Source: Oscillospiraceae bacterium (lineage in GTDB: Bacteria; Bacillota; Clostridia; Oscillospirales; Ruminococcaceae). Taken from it: DNA of 64,000 nucleotides. Position numbers and translations under genes: made by a program. Shown here in pieces: positions 9,093 through 18,331 of the stretch. The DNA lies in NCBI GenBank assembly GCA_025757985.1, contig CP107210.1, positions 1,488,001 through 1,552,000 of the forward strand, written 5' to 3'. The notes under the pieces are model-generated. The model worked only from the letters and a program-made list of their open reading frames with translations. It had not been told where the DNA came from and made no database searches. How positions within the stretch are numbered: the first letter of the stretch is position 1; each line of letters begins with the position of its first letter.

Positions 9093-10652
9093 ATGAAACA
9101 AGATACTTTAGAAGGAAAAGCGAAAACAAAAAACGGAGTAAAACGATTGTGTTTTTCCATAGTCTGCATTCTTCTAGAAGTAGTTTTTATTATTACTATT
9201 GTAACACGCTTAAATGAATATGCAGAAATCATAAATCTATTTACAAGGATTTTAAGTGGAATTTTAGTTTTGGGATTGTATGCATCAGATAAGACATCTT
9301 CCATGAAAATGCCTTGGGTTATATTAATTTTAATTTTCCCAATTATGGGTGTAGGCCTATATTTATTGATTGGTTTGAATGGCGGCACACATAAAATGCG
9401 TGAGCGATATGCAGAAATTGATAGCAAATTGTTACCAATGCTTTCCGATAATCAGGAGTGCTTAAACAGAATAAACGAAACGATTCCGAAGGCAGGAAAT
9501 ATTGCAAGTTATATACAAAGAAATTCGCAGTATCCAATCTATCAGAATACGGATATTGTGTATTTTGATGAAGCAGTGAAAGGATTAGAGGCACAGCTTA
9601 AGGATTTGGAGAAAGCACAAAAGTTTATCTTTATGGAATATCATGCGATAGAAGACGCTGAAGCATGGCATAAGATTCAAGATGTTCTGGAAGAGCGAGT
9701 AAAAGCAGGTGTGGAAGTTAGAGTATTCTACGATGATATGGGTTCTATAGGCTTTATTAACACAGATTTTGTGAAAAAAATGGAGGCAATAGGAATTCAT
9801 TGCCGTGTATTCAATCCGTTTATGCCAGGTTTAAATCTGTTTTTGAACAATCGTGATCATAGAAAAATAACAGTTATTGATGGAAAAGTCGGATTTACAG
9901 GTGGATATAATCTAGCAAACGAATATTTTAATTACACACACCCGTATGGACAGTGGAAAGATACAGGTATTCGTTTAGAAGGAGATGCTGTTCAGTCGCT
10001 TACAGTGACATTTTTAGAAATGTGGAATGCTGTTAGTGAAAAAGCTACGAATGATACTGATTTTAGTAAATACATTATTCATTACGATTATAAAGCACAG
10101 CAAACAGGTTTTGTTCAGCCTTATGCAGACAGTCCTATGGATAATGAGCAGGTCGGAGAAGAAGTTTATATCAGTATGATAAATAAAGCTGAAAAATATT
10201 GTTGGTTTATGACTCCATATCTAATCATAACAGATGAAATGACGCATGCGTTATGTCTGGCTGCTAAGCGAGGGGTAGACGTAAGAATTATCACACCTGG
10301 TATCCCTGATAAAAAATTCATTTATAATGTAACTCGTTCTTTTTATCATGGATTAGTTAAACATGGTGTTCGTGTTTATGAGTGGACTCCTGGTTTCTGT
10401 CATGCAAAAATGAGTGTGGCAGATGACTGTATGGCAACTTGTGGAACAATTAATTTGGATTATCGAAGTTTATATCACCATTTTGAAAACGGCTGTTTTA
10501 TGGCAGATTGTCAGGCAGTTGTGGAAATAAAAAATGATCTGATAAGAACGATGGGAGAATGTCGTGATGTGACAGACCAATATCAAACCGGACGAAGTGC
10601 ATATTTGCGACTGGGACAATTATTTATGAGATTATTTGCTGGATTGCTATAA
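9093..10652 (+). CDS. cls: Cardiolipin synthase (phospholipase D superfamily)
   Basis: This 519-residue membrane enzyme has two or three N-terminal membrane helices (about 14-37, 43-62, 68-92) and two HKD catalytic motifs. The first is HRKITVIDGKVGFTGG near residue 255 and the second HAKMSVADD near residue 437, the order and spacing of bacterial Cls. It condenses two phosphatidylglycerols to cardiolipin at the inner face of the membrane. It lies 36 bp downstream of the alarmone synthetase and is followed by a strong terminator, so the next gene may need its own promoter or readthrough. Confidence 0.92.
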   Translation: MKQDTLEGKAKTKNGVKRLCFSIVCILLEVVFIITIVTRLNEYAEIINLFTRILSGILVLGLYASDKTSSMKMPWVILILIFPIMGVGLYLLIGLNGGTHKMRERYAEIDSKLLPMLSDNQECLNRINETIPKAGNIASYIQRNSQYPIYQNTDIVYFDEAVKGLEAQLKDLEKAQKFIFMEYHAIEDAEAWHKIQDVLEERVKAGVEVRVFYDDMGSIGFINTDFVKKMEAIGIHCRVFNPFMPGLNLFLNNRDHRKITVIDGKVGFTGGYNLANEYFNYTHPYGQWKDTGIRLEGDAVQSLTVTFLEMWNAVSEKATNDTDFSKYIIHYDYKAQQTGFVQPYADSPMDNEQVGEEVYISMINKAEKYCWFMTPYLIITDEMTHALCLAAKRGVDVRIITPGIPDKKFIYNVTRSFYHGLVKHGVRVYEWTPGFCHAKMSVADDCMATCGTINLDYRSLYHHFENGCFMADCQAVVEIKNDLIRTMGECRDVTDQYQTGRSAYLRLGQLFMRLFAGLL

Positions 10653-10665
10653 GAATCTGATGAAA

Positions 10666-10722
10666 CGACCTTTCAAAAAACAGTTGATTTAGAAGTTAAC
10701 TGTTTTTGAAAGGCCGTTTTTG
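10666..10722 (+). terminator. Intrinsic terminator after cls
   Basis: CCTTTCAAAAAACAGTT pairs with AACTGTTTTTGAAAGG (one bulged A), followed by a GTTTTT run. It separates the synthetase-cls pair from the downstream phospholipase D gene. Confidence 0.8.
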
Positions 10723-10862
10723 CTATATCTAACAGTCTGTTGTACAAAGAAGATTTTGCATGGATGAAAAAACAAACCTTGTTGAGGTTAAATTGAGTTT
10801 TCCATTGTATTGTATTGCTAATGAATAAGAATAAGAAATAAAAAGGAATCAGGTGATGTACA

Positions 10863-12296
10863 ATGAAAAAGCATAAAATATGTAAAATCCTTCTTGTTAT
10901 ACTGGCAATTTTTTTATGTGTGGCTTTTTATGAATTGCTCGGAATCTGCGTTGCATATAAAAAGCAGCCGGAAGTGTCCAATACAACCAAAAAAGAAACA
11001 AAAAATGGGTCATGGAACGAATGCAGTGAAAATACAGAACGGGCAGTAATCATAGAAAAGAATCCAGAAGCGCTTTTACAAAGAGTGCGTTTGATCAAGA
11101 ATGCAAAAAAGGAAATTATTCTTTCTACTTTTGCATTTCAATCCGATGAAAGTGGAAAATTGATCTTAGGAGCACTGCATGATGCGGCAGACAGAGGTGT
11201 ACATATTCGTCTGTTAGTAGATGGAATGGAGAGCTGGATTGATATGGAAGGAAATCCGTATTTCTATGGATTATCTTCCCATGAGAATGTTGAAATTAAA
11301 CTGTATAATAAGGCCAATCCGTTGAAACCGTGGAAAATGATGGGTAGAATGCATGATAAATATTTGATTGCAGATGGAAAGAGATATATTCTTGGGGGAA
11401 GAAATACATACAATTATTTCCTGGGCGATTTTCCGGGACATAAGAACTATGACAGAGACGTGTTAGTGGTTTGCGATGAACCTGAGAAAGAAAATTCAGT
11501 TAACCAGTTGTTAGAGTATTTTGAAACGATATGGGAACAAGAAGACAGTGATTATTTTCATGACAATAAAAAACTGGCAAATAGAAAATCTGTAAAGAAC
11601 GCAGTTTTAGAGCTGCAGAACGGCTATCAGAAATATTTTGAAGAGAATAAGGAAAGAATCTGCGATACCGATTACACGGACGAAACTTTTGAGACAGAAA
11701 AGATTGCATTAGTGTCAAATCCTATTCACACAGGTTCCAAAGAACCAGTAGTGTGGTATCAGTTGGGAAAATTGATGAAAAATGCAAAAAATCGTGTGAA
11801 GATCCACACGCCATATATTATCTGTAATGATATGATGTATAATACATGGGAGGAGATTGCAGAGAACGTTTCAGATTTTTCTATCATGACAAATTCAGTT
11901 GCGAATAATGGGAATCCATTTGGGGCTGCCGATTATGCGAAAAACAGAAATAGAATCTTAAGTACAGGAATTAATATCTGGGAATATGAAGGCGGTTATT
12001 CATACCATGGAAAAAGTATTCTGATTGACGATGATCTGTCTGTAATCGGTTCCTTTAATATGGACATGAGAAGTGCATATCTGGATACGGAACTGATGCT
12101 TGTAATTCGCAGTAAAGATATTAATAAACAGTTGGAAGAGGGCATGATGGAATATGAAAGAGTGTCCCGCCAGATATTAGAAGGCGGAACTTATAATGAT
12201 CCATATCATGTAGAGCCAATCGAATTAACAAAGAAACGTCAGAGAAAAATATTTTTGGTACAGCATCTGCTTGGATGGGCAAGGTATCTGTTTTAA
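10863..12296 (+). CDS. Membrane-anchored phospholipase D family protein
   Basis: This 477-residue protein has one N-terminal anchor (ILLVILAIFLCVAFY, about 10-28) and then a domain outside the membrane with two PLD motifs, HDKYLIADG (about 163) and HGKSILIDD (about 382), each followed by the usual GG/GS-N. It resembles the secreted cardiolipin-synthase-like PLD proteins of Firmicutes that carry a single anchor. A lipid substrate is likely but not shown. Its 3' end runs into the response regulator gene, whose ribosome binding site lies across its stop codon. Confidence 0.85.
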   Translation: MKKHKICKILLVILAIFLCVAFYELLGICVAYKKQPEVSNTTKKETKNGSWNECSENTERAVIIEKNPEALLQRVRLIKNAKKEIILSTFAFQSDESGKLILGALHDAADRGVHIRLLVDGMESWIDMEGNPYFYGLSSHENVEIKLYNKANPLKPWKMMGRMHDKYLIADGKRYILGGRNTYNYFLGDFPGHKNYDRDVLVVCDEPEKENSVNQLLEYFETIWEQEDSDYFHDNKKLANRKSVKNAVLELQNGYQKYFEENKERICDTDYTDETFETEKIALVSNPIHTGSKEPVVWYQLGKLMKNAKNRVKIHTPYIICNDMMYNTWEEIAENVSDFSIMTNSVANNGNPFGAADYAKNRNRILSTGINIWEYEGGYSYHGKSILIDDDLSVIGSFNMDMRSAYLDTELMLVIRSKDINKQLEEGMMEYERVSRQILEGGTYNDPYHVEPIELTKKRQRKIFLVQHLLGWARYLF

Positions 12297-12313
12297 TAAG
12301 GAGGAAGGAAAAC

Positions 12314-12985
12314 GTGTTTCAAATATTGATTGTAGAAGATGATAAAGAATTAAGCCAGCTATTCCAAAAAGTGCTTGAGAAGAATGGATATCAAGTCAAA
12401 AGTGCATCGGATGGAGCACAGGCATTAGAAGTATTGGATAAGGAATATATTGATCTGATCATTTCTGATATTATGATGCCGGTTATGGATGGCTATGAAC
12501 TAGTGTCAGAACTTCGTTCAGCAGGATATCAGATACCAGTGCTTATGATCACTGCGAAAGGTTCCTTTGATGATATGCGCCAGGGATTTCTTTCGGGAAG
12601 TGACGATTATATGGTAAAACCGGTAAATGTGAATGAAATGGTTTTAAGAGTCGGAGCACTGCTTCGCCGTGCACAGATACTGAATGAGCACAAAATTGTG
12701 ATCGGTTCAACAGAGTTTGATTATGATGCAATGACGGTTACAACTGATAAGGAAAGTCTTGTTTTGCCTAAAAAAGAATTCCTGCTTTTATATAAGCTTG
12801 CAGCTTCGCCAGGCAGAACATTTACAAAACAACAGTTGATGGATGAAGTATGGGGATACGAGACGGAGGCAGACCCACATACGATAGAGGTACATATAGG
12901 AAGAATCAGAGAGCGTTTTAAAGATAACCCTGATTTTGAAATCGTAACAATGCGTGGAATTGGATACAAGGTGGTGAAAAAATAA
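12314..12985 (+). CDS. OmpR-family response regulator
   Basis: The receiver domain begins with the acidic pair (LIVEDDKEL), has the phosphoacceptor Asp in ISDIMMPVMDG (about residue 51) and the Lys in DDYMVKPV. It is followed by a winged-helix DNA-binding domain ending GIGYKVVKK. I choose the GTG at 12314, because it has aaggagg 8 nt upstream and puts the first strand at the family's usual position. An upstream in-frame start at 12275 would lie inside the previous gene. The stop overlaps the ATG of its cognate kinase by one base. Confidence 0.92.
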   Translation: MFQILIVEDDKELSQLFQKVLEKNGYQVKSASDGAQALEVLDKEYIDLIISDIMMPVMDGYELVSELRSAGYQIPVLMITAKGSFDDMRQGFLSGSDDYMVKPVNVNEMVLRVGALLRRAQILNEHKIVIGSTEFDYDAMTVTTDKESLVLPKKEFLLLYKLAASPGRTFTKQQLMDEVWGYETEADPHTIEVHIGRIRERFKDNPDFEIVTMRGIGYKVVKK

Positions 12986-14028
12986 TGGAACAAAAGAAAG
13001 AAAAAGGATTGCGGATCCGATCCTGTCTGACTGGTGCAATCTGGCTGGCACTTGTATTTTCAACAGTCATATCTGCTTTATTATTTGCTTTTTTGAATCA
13101 TTTTTTTAATCTGCCGGGCAGCATACCTGTGCTTGGCTGGCTTTTGATTTTCAATACATTGATTGCAGGGCTGATCACTTCCTTTATCAATGCAAAGTTA
13201 CTGGAACCAATTACCAGACTTAGTAAAGCAATGAAGGAAGTTTCTCAGGGAGATTTTGAACAGCATTTGGAAACGAACAGCCGTATAGCAGAAGTTGGAG
13301 AATCTTATCAAAGTTTTAACGTTATGACAAAAGAACTTCGTGCAACAGAGGTGCTGCAGATGGATTTTGTATCTAATGTTTCTCATGAGTTTAAGACCCC
13401 AATTAATGCCATTGAAGGATATACAATGCTGCTTCAGGGAGAAGAACTGTCTCCGGATCAAGAGGAATATGTAGAAAAAATCTTATTTAACACCCAAAGA
13501 CTTTCCGGATTGGTTGGTAATATTTTGCTGTTATCCAAGTTAGAGAATCAGAATATACCAATGAAAAAAACAGAATATCGTCTGGATGAACAGATCCGCC
13601 AGGCAGTTCTTTCATTGGAAACAAAATGGACAGAAAAAGAAATTGGTTTTCAGGTAGAATTGGAGGAAGTTAAATATACTGCGAATGAAGGACTTTTTAT
13701 GCATATCTGGATAAATCTTTTGGATAATGCGATTAAGTTCAGCCCTTCAAAGGGGACAATTACGATGTTTCTGAAACAAGAACAGGATTCTGTTAAGTTC
13801 ATTCTGGAAGATGAAGGACCAGGAATAGAGGATGATGTAAAATCCAGAATATTTGACAAGTTCTATCAGGTAGATGGATCTCATAAAGCAGAAGGAAATG
13901 GCCTAGGTCTTGCACTTGTAAAACGGATTGTAGATAGTGCCGGAGGAACAATCAAAGCAGAAAACCGTGAATATGGTGGATGCAGATTTGTTATAGAGCT
14001 GCCAAAGCAGAAAGATGAGATTATCTAG
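12985..14028 (+). CDS. Sensor histidine kinase
   Basis: This 347-residue kinase has two membrane helices (about 14-36 and 45-66) with only a short loop between, then HAMP, HisKA (SHEFKTP, His near 133) and HATPase (N-box NLLDNAIKF, G1 DEGPGI, G2 GNGLGLAL). The near absence of an extracellular sensor is typical of intramembrane-sensing kinases that detect cell-envelope damage or antimicrobial peptides. With the response regulator it probably controls this operon, whose products all act on or in the membrane (inference). Confidence 0.92.
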   Translation: MEQKKEKGLRIRSCLTGAIWLALVFSTVISALLFAFLNHFFNLPGSIPVLGWLLIFNTLIAGLITSFINAKLLEPITRLSKAMKEVSQGDFEQHLETNSRIAEVGESYQSFNVMTKELRATEVLQMDFVSNVSHEFKTPINAIEGYTMLLQGEELSPDQEEYVEKILFNTQRLSGLVGNILLLSKLENQNIPMKKTEYRLDEQIRQAVLSLETKWTEKEIGFQVELEEVKYTANEGLFMHIWINLLDNAIKFSPSKGTITMFLKQEQDSVKFILEDEGPGIEDDVKSRIFDKFYQVDGSHKAEGNGLGLALVKRIVDSAGGTIKAENREYGGCRFVIELPKQKDEII

Positions 14029-14061
14029 TTTTAAGATAAATTAGAAGATGGGAGAATTTAT

Positions 14062-15126
14062 ATGACATTTTATCAGGAGTTGCAGTTAAATCAGGCAGGT
14101 TCTAAAAACCTGTTGAAAAAGAGTGAAACACTAAAAGAAAAATTATATCATATGTGGGTATATCTGGTGAAGATAGCTGCTACAATGGCATTTTGTTTTT
14201 TCTTTGTTAGTATTTTCAGCATCCTATTTGGAAATGAGAACAGCATTGTAGGTGTAGTAGTCTTATTATGTCTCATGGTGTTTAGGAATGCGGATCTGGG
14301 GATCCACACCGGACAATCTACGATGCTTTTGGCTTTGTTCTTTGTAATTATGACTGTATGTCCGCATTTAGCAAATCAGTTTTCACCGGTATTGGGAATG
14401 CTGTTAAATATTGCGGCACTGGCTGTGTTGATTCTGTTCGGATGCCATAATCCATCCATGTTTAATCAATCTACATTGGTTCTTGGGTATCTGCTGCTAT
14501 ATGGTTATGATGTTACGGGAAAAAGCTATCAGATGCGATTAGTCGGAATGGCTTTAGGTGCAGCACTTACCTGCTTCGTATTTTATCGAAATCATAAAAA
14601 CAGAACTTATAAAAAAAATCTGAAAGATCTGATACAAGAATTTGATATCACTTCTTCCAGAACAAAATGGCAGATATGTCAGATTTTATGCGTACCGATT
14701 GTCCTTTGCATTGCAGAACTTTGTAATATGCCACGTGCAATGTGGGCTGGTATTGCGGCCATGTCCGTGATTTTGCCGTCTATGGAAGATATGCACTACA
14801 GAGTCCATAAAAGGATTGTCGGAAATATTGCAGGTGTTATATGTTTTACAGTATTATATTTTCTGCTTCCTTCGTCAATCTATGCATATATAGGAATTCT
14901 TGGTGGAATCGGTGTAGGATTTTCAGCACAATATGGCTGGCAGGCAGTATTTAACACATTTGGTGCTTTAGCCATTGCTGCAGAGACATATGGACTACAA
15001 GGAGCGGTTAGTCTTAGAGTGAGTCAAAATGTTTTTGGTGTTGTGTTTGCTTTAGCATTTTGTGTTATATTTTATTGGTTTATGCCTAAAAAAAAGGAAA
15101 GTGAGGTAACCGTACATGCAGAGTGA
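14062..15126 (+). CDS. FUSC-family membrane protein
   Basis: This 354-residue protein has about eight hydrophobic segments in two sets, separated by a charged cytoplasmic stretch around residues 175-205, as in FUSC/aromatic-acid-exporter proteins. The N-terminal 30 residues are polar. Transport of small organic acids is known for some relatives; the substrate here is unknown. It overlaps the start of the PgsA-like gene by 11 bp, so the two are translationally coupled. Confidence 0.75.
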   Translation: MTFYQELQLNQAGSKNLLKKSETLKEKLYHMWVYLVKIAATMAFCFFFVSIFSILFGNENSIVGVVVLLCLMVFRNADLGIHTGQSTMLLALFFVIMTVCPHLANQFSPVLGMLLNIAALAVLILFGCHNPSMFNQSTLVLGYLLLYGYDVTGKSYQMRLVGMALGAALTCFVFYRNHKNRTYKKNLKDLIQEFDITSSRTKWQICQILCVPIVLCIAELCNMPRAMWAGIAAMSVILPSMEDMHYRVHKRIVGNIAGVICFTVLYFLLPSSIYAYIGILGGIGVGFSAQYGWQAVFNTFGALAIAAETYGLQGAVSLRVSQNVFGVVFALAFCVIFYWFMPKKKESEVTVHAE

Positions 15127-15687
15127 AGTGAATCAGGAAGAAAATTTGAATAGAATTATTACGGTTCCTAATCTTCTTTCTTTTTTCGGCTTTGTCTGAT
15201 TCCGGTAATTATATGGAGTTATTGTGTAAAGAAAAATCCTCTGTTAGCTGGTGAAATCTTATTGCTGTCTGGTCTTACGGATCTTGCTGATGGATATATC
15301 GCAAGAAGATTCCATAGGATTAGTAATTTAGGAAAAATACTTGATCCGGTGGCTGATAAGCTGACACAGGCAGCGATGTTAATCTGTCTGTTTACTCGTT
15401 TTCCGCATGTGCTTCTTTTAATCGTAATAATGGCAGGTAAGGAGCTGTATATGGTAGTCAGTGGATGTCTTGTGATACAAAAGACAGGAAAAGTACATGG
15501 TGCAGACTGGCATGGAAAGATAGTAACCTTTTTATTATATGGAACTGCAGCGGTGCATATTATATGGTTCCACATTACACCGATGGTATCAGATCTGTTG
15601 ATTGGTTTGTGCGCTATAATGATGGTCATATCGGTCGCTCTGTATATTATACAGAATACCAGGACTATTAAAGGAGAGACTGTATAA
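15116..15687 (+). pseudogene. CDP-alcohol phosphatidyltransferase (PgsA-like), frameshifted
   Basis: The reading frame from the ATG at 15116 runs through NRIITVPNLLSFF and then hits a stop at 15197. Adding one T to the T6 run at 15181-15186 restores RLCLIPVIIW and the whole enzyme. The catalytic CDP-OH motif (DxxDGxxAR...GxxxDxxxD) is intact in the second frame: LTDLADGYIARRF, then GKILDPVAD. Such enzymes make phosphatidylglycerol phosphate from CDP-diacylglycerol, the precursor consumed by the Cls encoded in the same operon. It is either a pseudogene or an intact gene with a homopolymer sequencing error. Confidence 0.8.
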
Positions 15688-15770
15688 GCAATTTTATATT
15701 GCAATGACTAGAAAAATATTTAGGAGAAGATAGATATAAACAGTAAGTCAAACACACAAACTAATCCGAG

Positions 15771-15850
15771 GGCGGCTATATTGTCAGCTTTCCGGATACA
15801 GAAAACACGCAGGCGCTTATCAATGTTAGCGGCGGGCGAAAATCGCCTTT
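15771..15850 (+). pseudogene. Remnant related to the small protein gene at 32133-32339
   Basis: The frame reads GGYIVSFPDTENTQALIN, close to GDGYLVTFPDGENAEALIN near the C-terminus of the small minus-strand protein at 32133-32339. The piece is GC-richer than its surroundings and has no start or ribosome binding site. It is a short leftover of a related element gene. Confidence 0.5.
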
Positions 15851-15863
15851 ATTCATAAAAGAC

Positions 15864-15908
15864 AAAGTTGCTGGAGAATTTTTTCTCCAGCAACTTTCTT
15901 TATCTTTA
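15864..15908 (+). terminator. Strong intrinsic terminator
   Basis: A 15-bp perfect stem (AAAGTTGCTGGAGAA with its complement, 4-nt loop) is followed by a T-rich stretch. It closes off the lipid operon from the integrase region. Confidence 0.8.
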
Positions 15909-16050
15909 AGCCATTGAAATACAATACTGTCCAAACAGCTTCATCCAACTATTATATTTCAATCACAAAGATGCGCAGCTTCGAATACTTTTAACTTTTT
16001 TAGAAGAAATTTGAAAAATTCTGCGAAAATTTCCGGGAACGTGTTCTCTT

Positions 16051-16320
16051 ATACTATAGGAGGGTTAAAAGCCTCCGAAAAAGAGAATAGCGTCCTCTGT
16101 TTGTACCGCATTGGGGAAGCAGCGCCATGACCGGGAATCTGCGAGCGTGCCAAGATGCGAGAGAACATACTGCACTGGCCGTAAGGCCATTGTAGGGCAC
16201 AGCGCCGGGAAAGGTTGCCTGTCTGGAATTGCAGAGGGAGAAAAACGCACAGCTATAACGACAGATCGTGCCGTGGAAAGATTGCTTCTCTTTCCACGGT
16301 ATTTTTGTATCGTTATAGAA
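16051..16320 (+). ncRNA. Candidate structured RNA or leader upstream of the excisionase-like gene
   Basis: A GC-rich 270-nt block in an AT-rich gap has several stable elements: GGAGG/CCTCC hairpin (16059-16076); TGGCC-GTAA-GGCCA hairpin with a GNRA-type loop (16176-16189); 10-bp stem CCGTGGAAAG/CTTTCCACGG (16271-16299); and an outer 9-bp pairing CTATAACGA (16253-16261) with TCGTTATAG (16310-16318) enclosing that stem. No convincing protein is encoded on either strand. It ends about 40 nt before the DUF6462 start and could be a leader that controls excision genes, or a free RNA. I do not recognise the family. Confidence 0.45.
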
Positions 16321-16360
16321 TGACGTTTACCCAAATTTCAAACAGACAGAGGTGTTTTAT

Positions 16361-16570
16361 ATGGGATATTCGCGTAAAGACGTTGAGAAATCAAAGATGA
16401 ATGCTAAGAAGTTTGTCCGGTATCAAGAAGGAGCTGAAAAATACAGTCTTGGCCTGACAAAGTTTCAAGAACTCGCCAAGGAAGCTAAAGCTGTTTACAA
16501 AATTGACAAGGTTGCTTTGGTAAACTGTGAGATTTTTGAACGCTATCTAGAATCCTTTCATATTCTGTAA
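16361..16570 (+). CDS. DUF6462 excisionase-like protein
   Basis: This 69-residue protein contains KFVRYQEGAEKYSLG, LAKEAKAVYKIDKVALVN and EIFERYLESF, the pattern of the DUF6462 family found beside integrases of Clostridia integrative elements. It probably folds as a winged-helix/MerR-like recombination directionality factor. I use the ATG at 16361 preceded by agaggtg. It lies between the candidate structured RNA and the integrase. Confidence 0.75.
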   Translation: MGYSRKDVEKSKMNAKKFVRYQEGAEKYSLGLTKFQELAKEAKAVYKIDKVALVNCEIFERYLESFHIL

Positions 16571-16675
16571 TCAAAGCCATAAATTGTACATTGCTAAATT
16601 CGGAAGGGCAAATTCTGAACTTGACTTTCTGCTTCACAATAAGTATACTGTTGATGTGGAGGGATGAGAACTGCT

Positions 16676-16846
16676 ATGGCAAAGATGGGACGACCAAAAT
16701 CCGATAATGCAAAAAAGAAATCCGTAAATGTTCGGGTGGAGGATGCCCTATACGAGCGTATCCGTTCTTATGCTGCACAACATCAAATGAGTATGACAGA
16801 AGTTGTTTTGCTGGGGCTGAATATGATTTTATCAGATCCAGAATAA
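16676..16846 (+). CDS. Ribbon-helix-helix (CopG-like) regulator
   Basis: The 56-residue protein has a basic start (MAKMGRPKSDNAKKK), then SVNVRVEDALYERIRSYAA and a second helix with MTEVVLLGL, the beta-alpha-alpha pattern of ribbon-helix-helix DNA binders. An in-frame ATG at 16664 is too close to the ggaggg site, so 16676 is preferred, though the choice is not firm. Lying 37 bp before the integrase, it probably regulates element genes. Confidence 0.65.
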   Translation: MAKMGRPKSDNAKKKSVNVRVEDALYERIRSYAAQHQMSMTEVVLLGLNMILSDPE

Positions 16847-16883
16847 GTATCATGCCCTTCTTCTTTCGAGAAGGAGAATTGAT

Positions 16884-18119
16884 ATGGCAACGACAAGAAA
16901 AGACTTGCGGGGACGTACCCTGCGCAAAGGCGAGATGCAGCGCAGCTCCGATAAACGGTATGCGTATTCCTATAAAGATCCGCTGGGGCGGCGCAAATAC
17001 ATCTACGCAAATGACCTTGTAACCCTTCGGGAAAAGGAAACTCAACTCACTAAAGATCAGTTAGATGGTTTGGACATTTACGTTGCAGGCAAGGCAACGG
17101 TCAACTTTGTTTTTGACCGCTATATGAGTCTGAAAACGAATCTGCGCCAGACTACCCGGAGCAACTACCTTTATATGTATGATCGCTTTGTCCGTGACAC
17201 GTTTGGTAAGAAGAAAATTGCCGTGATTCGGTATTCGGACGTATTACAGTTTTATAATTATTTACTGGACAAGCAAGACTTGCAGGTGAATACATTGGAG
17301 AGCGTTCATACACTTCTTCATCCCACTTTTCAGTTGGCGGTTCGAGACGAAATTATTCGCAAGAACCCCACCGATGGTGTGCTGACAGAGATAAAGAAAA
17401 GCTCCGAACAGACCACCGGTGTACGCCATGCTCTGACGATTCCACAGCAGCGGGCGTTCATGGAGCATATTGCCAATCACCCGGTCTACTGCCACTGGTG
17501 GCCGCTGTTTACGGTGCTGCTGGGAACGGGCTGTCGCATCGGTGAAGCATTGGGCTTGCGCTGGGATGATCTGGACTATGAGCGGCGTACTATCAACATC
17601 AATCATAGCCTAGTTTATTACCCGGTGGGCGAGAACCGCAGTTCTATTCAGCATATCTCAAAGCCTAAAACGGATGCTGGCATTCGGACAATTCCGATGC
17701 TTGATGCCGTGAAAGATGCCTTTGAAATGCTGCGGGAAGAGCAGAAAGAGTCTGGCTGGAACGATGTTGAAATTGACGGAATGACAGGATTTGTCTTTTG
17801 TAGCCGTTTCGGCAATGTTCCCAATCCGCAATCTGTAAATCGTGCTATCAAGCGAATCATTGCAGATTACAATGAGAGCGAAGAAGTGGCATCAAAGAAA
17901 CAGCACCGTAATGCGGTTTTGCTTCCAGACTTTTCTGCACACAATTTGCGTCACACATTCTGTACAAGGCTTTGCGAAAAAGAGACCAACCTGAAGGTTA
18001 TCCAATCGGTTATGGGGCATAAAGACATCCAGACTACGATGGACATTTATGCCGAAGCAACCGAACAGAAAAAACAAGAATCGTTCGAACGATTGGCTGC
18101 AACACTGGATGTTTTTTAA
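16884..18119 (+). CDS. int: Tyrosine site-specific integrase (Tn916 Int-like)
   Basis: The 411-residue protein has an N-terminal arm-binding domain (RRKYIYANDLVTLREKE), a core-binding SAM-like domain and a tyrosine recombinase domain. Catalytic residues are visible: Arg in TGCRIGEALGLRWDD (about 216), HNLRH (about 351), the GHKD box, and the Tyr in MDIYAEAT (about 388). A strong ribosome binding site (gagaaggagaa) precedes it. It integrates and excises the element. The att-like repeat and iterons lie just downstream. Confidence 0.95.
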   Translation: MATTRKDLRGRTLRKGEMQRSSDKRYAYSYKDPLGRRKYIYANDLVTLREKETQLTKDQLDGLDIYVAGKATVNFVFDRYMSLKTNLRQTTRSNYLYMYDRFVRDTFGKKKIAVIRYSDVLQFYNYLLDKQDLQVNTLESVHTLLHPTFQLAVRDEIIRKNPTDGVLTEIKKSSEQTTGVRHALTIPQQRAFMEHIANHPVYCHWWPLFTVLLGTGCRIGEALGLRWDDLDYERRTININHSLVYYPVGENRSSIQHISKPKTDAGIRTIPMLDAVKDAFEMLREEQKESGWNDVEIDGMTGFVFCSRFGNVPNPQSVNRAIKRIIADYNESEEVASKKQHRNAVLLPDFSAHNLRHTFCTRLCEKETNLKVIQSVMGHKDIQTTMDIYAEATEQKKQESFERLAATLDVF

Positions 18120-18204
18120 TCAGCGAAGAAGTGCTCTTACTGAGTATTTCTTCTGACAGCAAAAATTCTCCAAGGACAGCAAATTGACATCAAATACGCG
18201 AGAG

Positions 18205-18290
18205 TAATGGTGAATCACGAAGGATCACGAATATTTGGAAATCACACAAAACCGTGATAGTAAAGCATCACGAAGCGTTGTGAAGTGATT
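18205..18290 (+). repeat. ATCACGA iterons downstream of int
   Basis: ATCACGA occurs directly at 18214, 18224 and 18267, with a variant ATCACAC at 18241 and an inverted CCGTGAT at 18252. The cluster lies between the integrase stop and the att-like repeat, a usual place for integrase arm-type binding sites. Confidence 0.5.
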
Positions 18291-18300
18291 CTAAATATAA

Positions 18301-18328
18301 TCCCCACGATGAAGCCTATCGACTAAGA
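18301..18328 (+). repeat. att-like direct repeat, copy 1
   Basis: 28 nt beginning TCCCCACGATGAAGCC recur in direct orientation at 48949-48976 with two mismatches. Both copies lie 3' of a tyrosine integrase gene. About 65-100 bp further on, both have related TTGACAYCA repeats (18403 on; 49014 on). This fits the integrase-proximal attachment ends of two related elements. Confidence 0.6.
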
Positions 18329-18331
18329 AAA

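Noticed and set aside
16065..16334. 89-residue minus-strand frame over the structured region
   Set aside because: Low-complexity basic translation without a start signal; the hairpins on this block explain it better as RNA.
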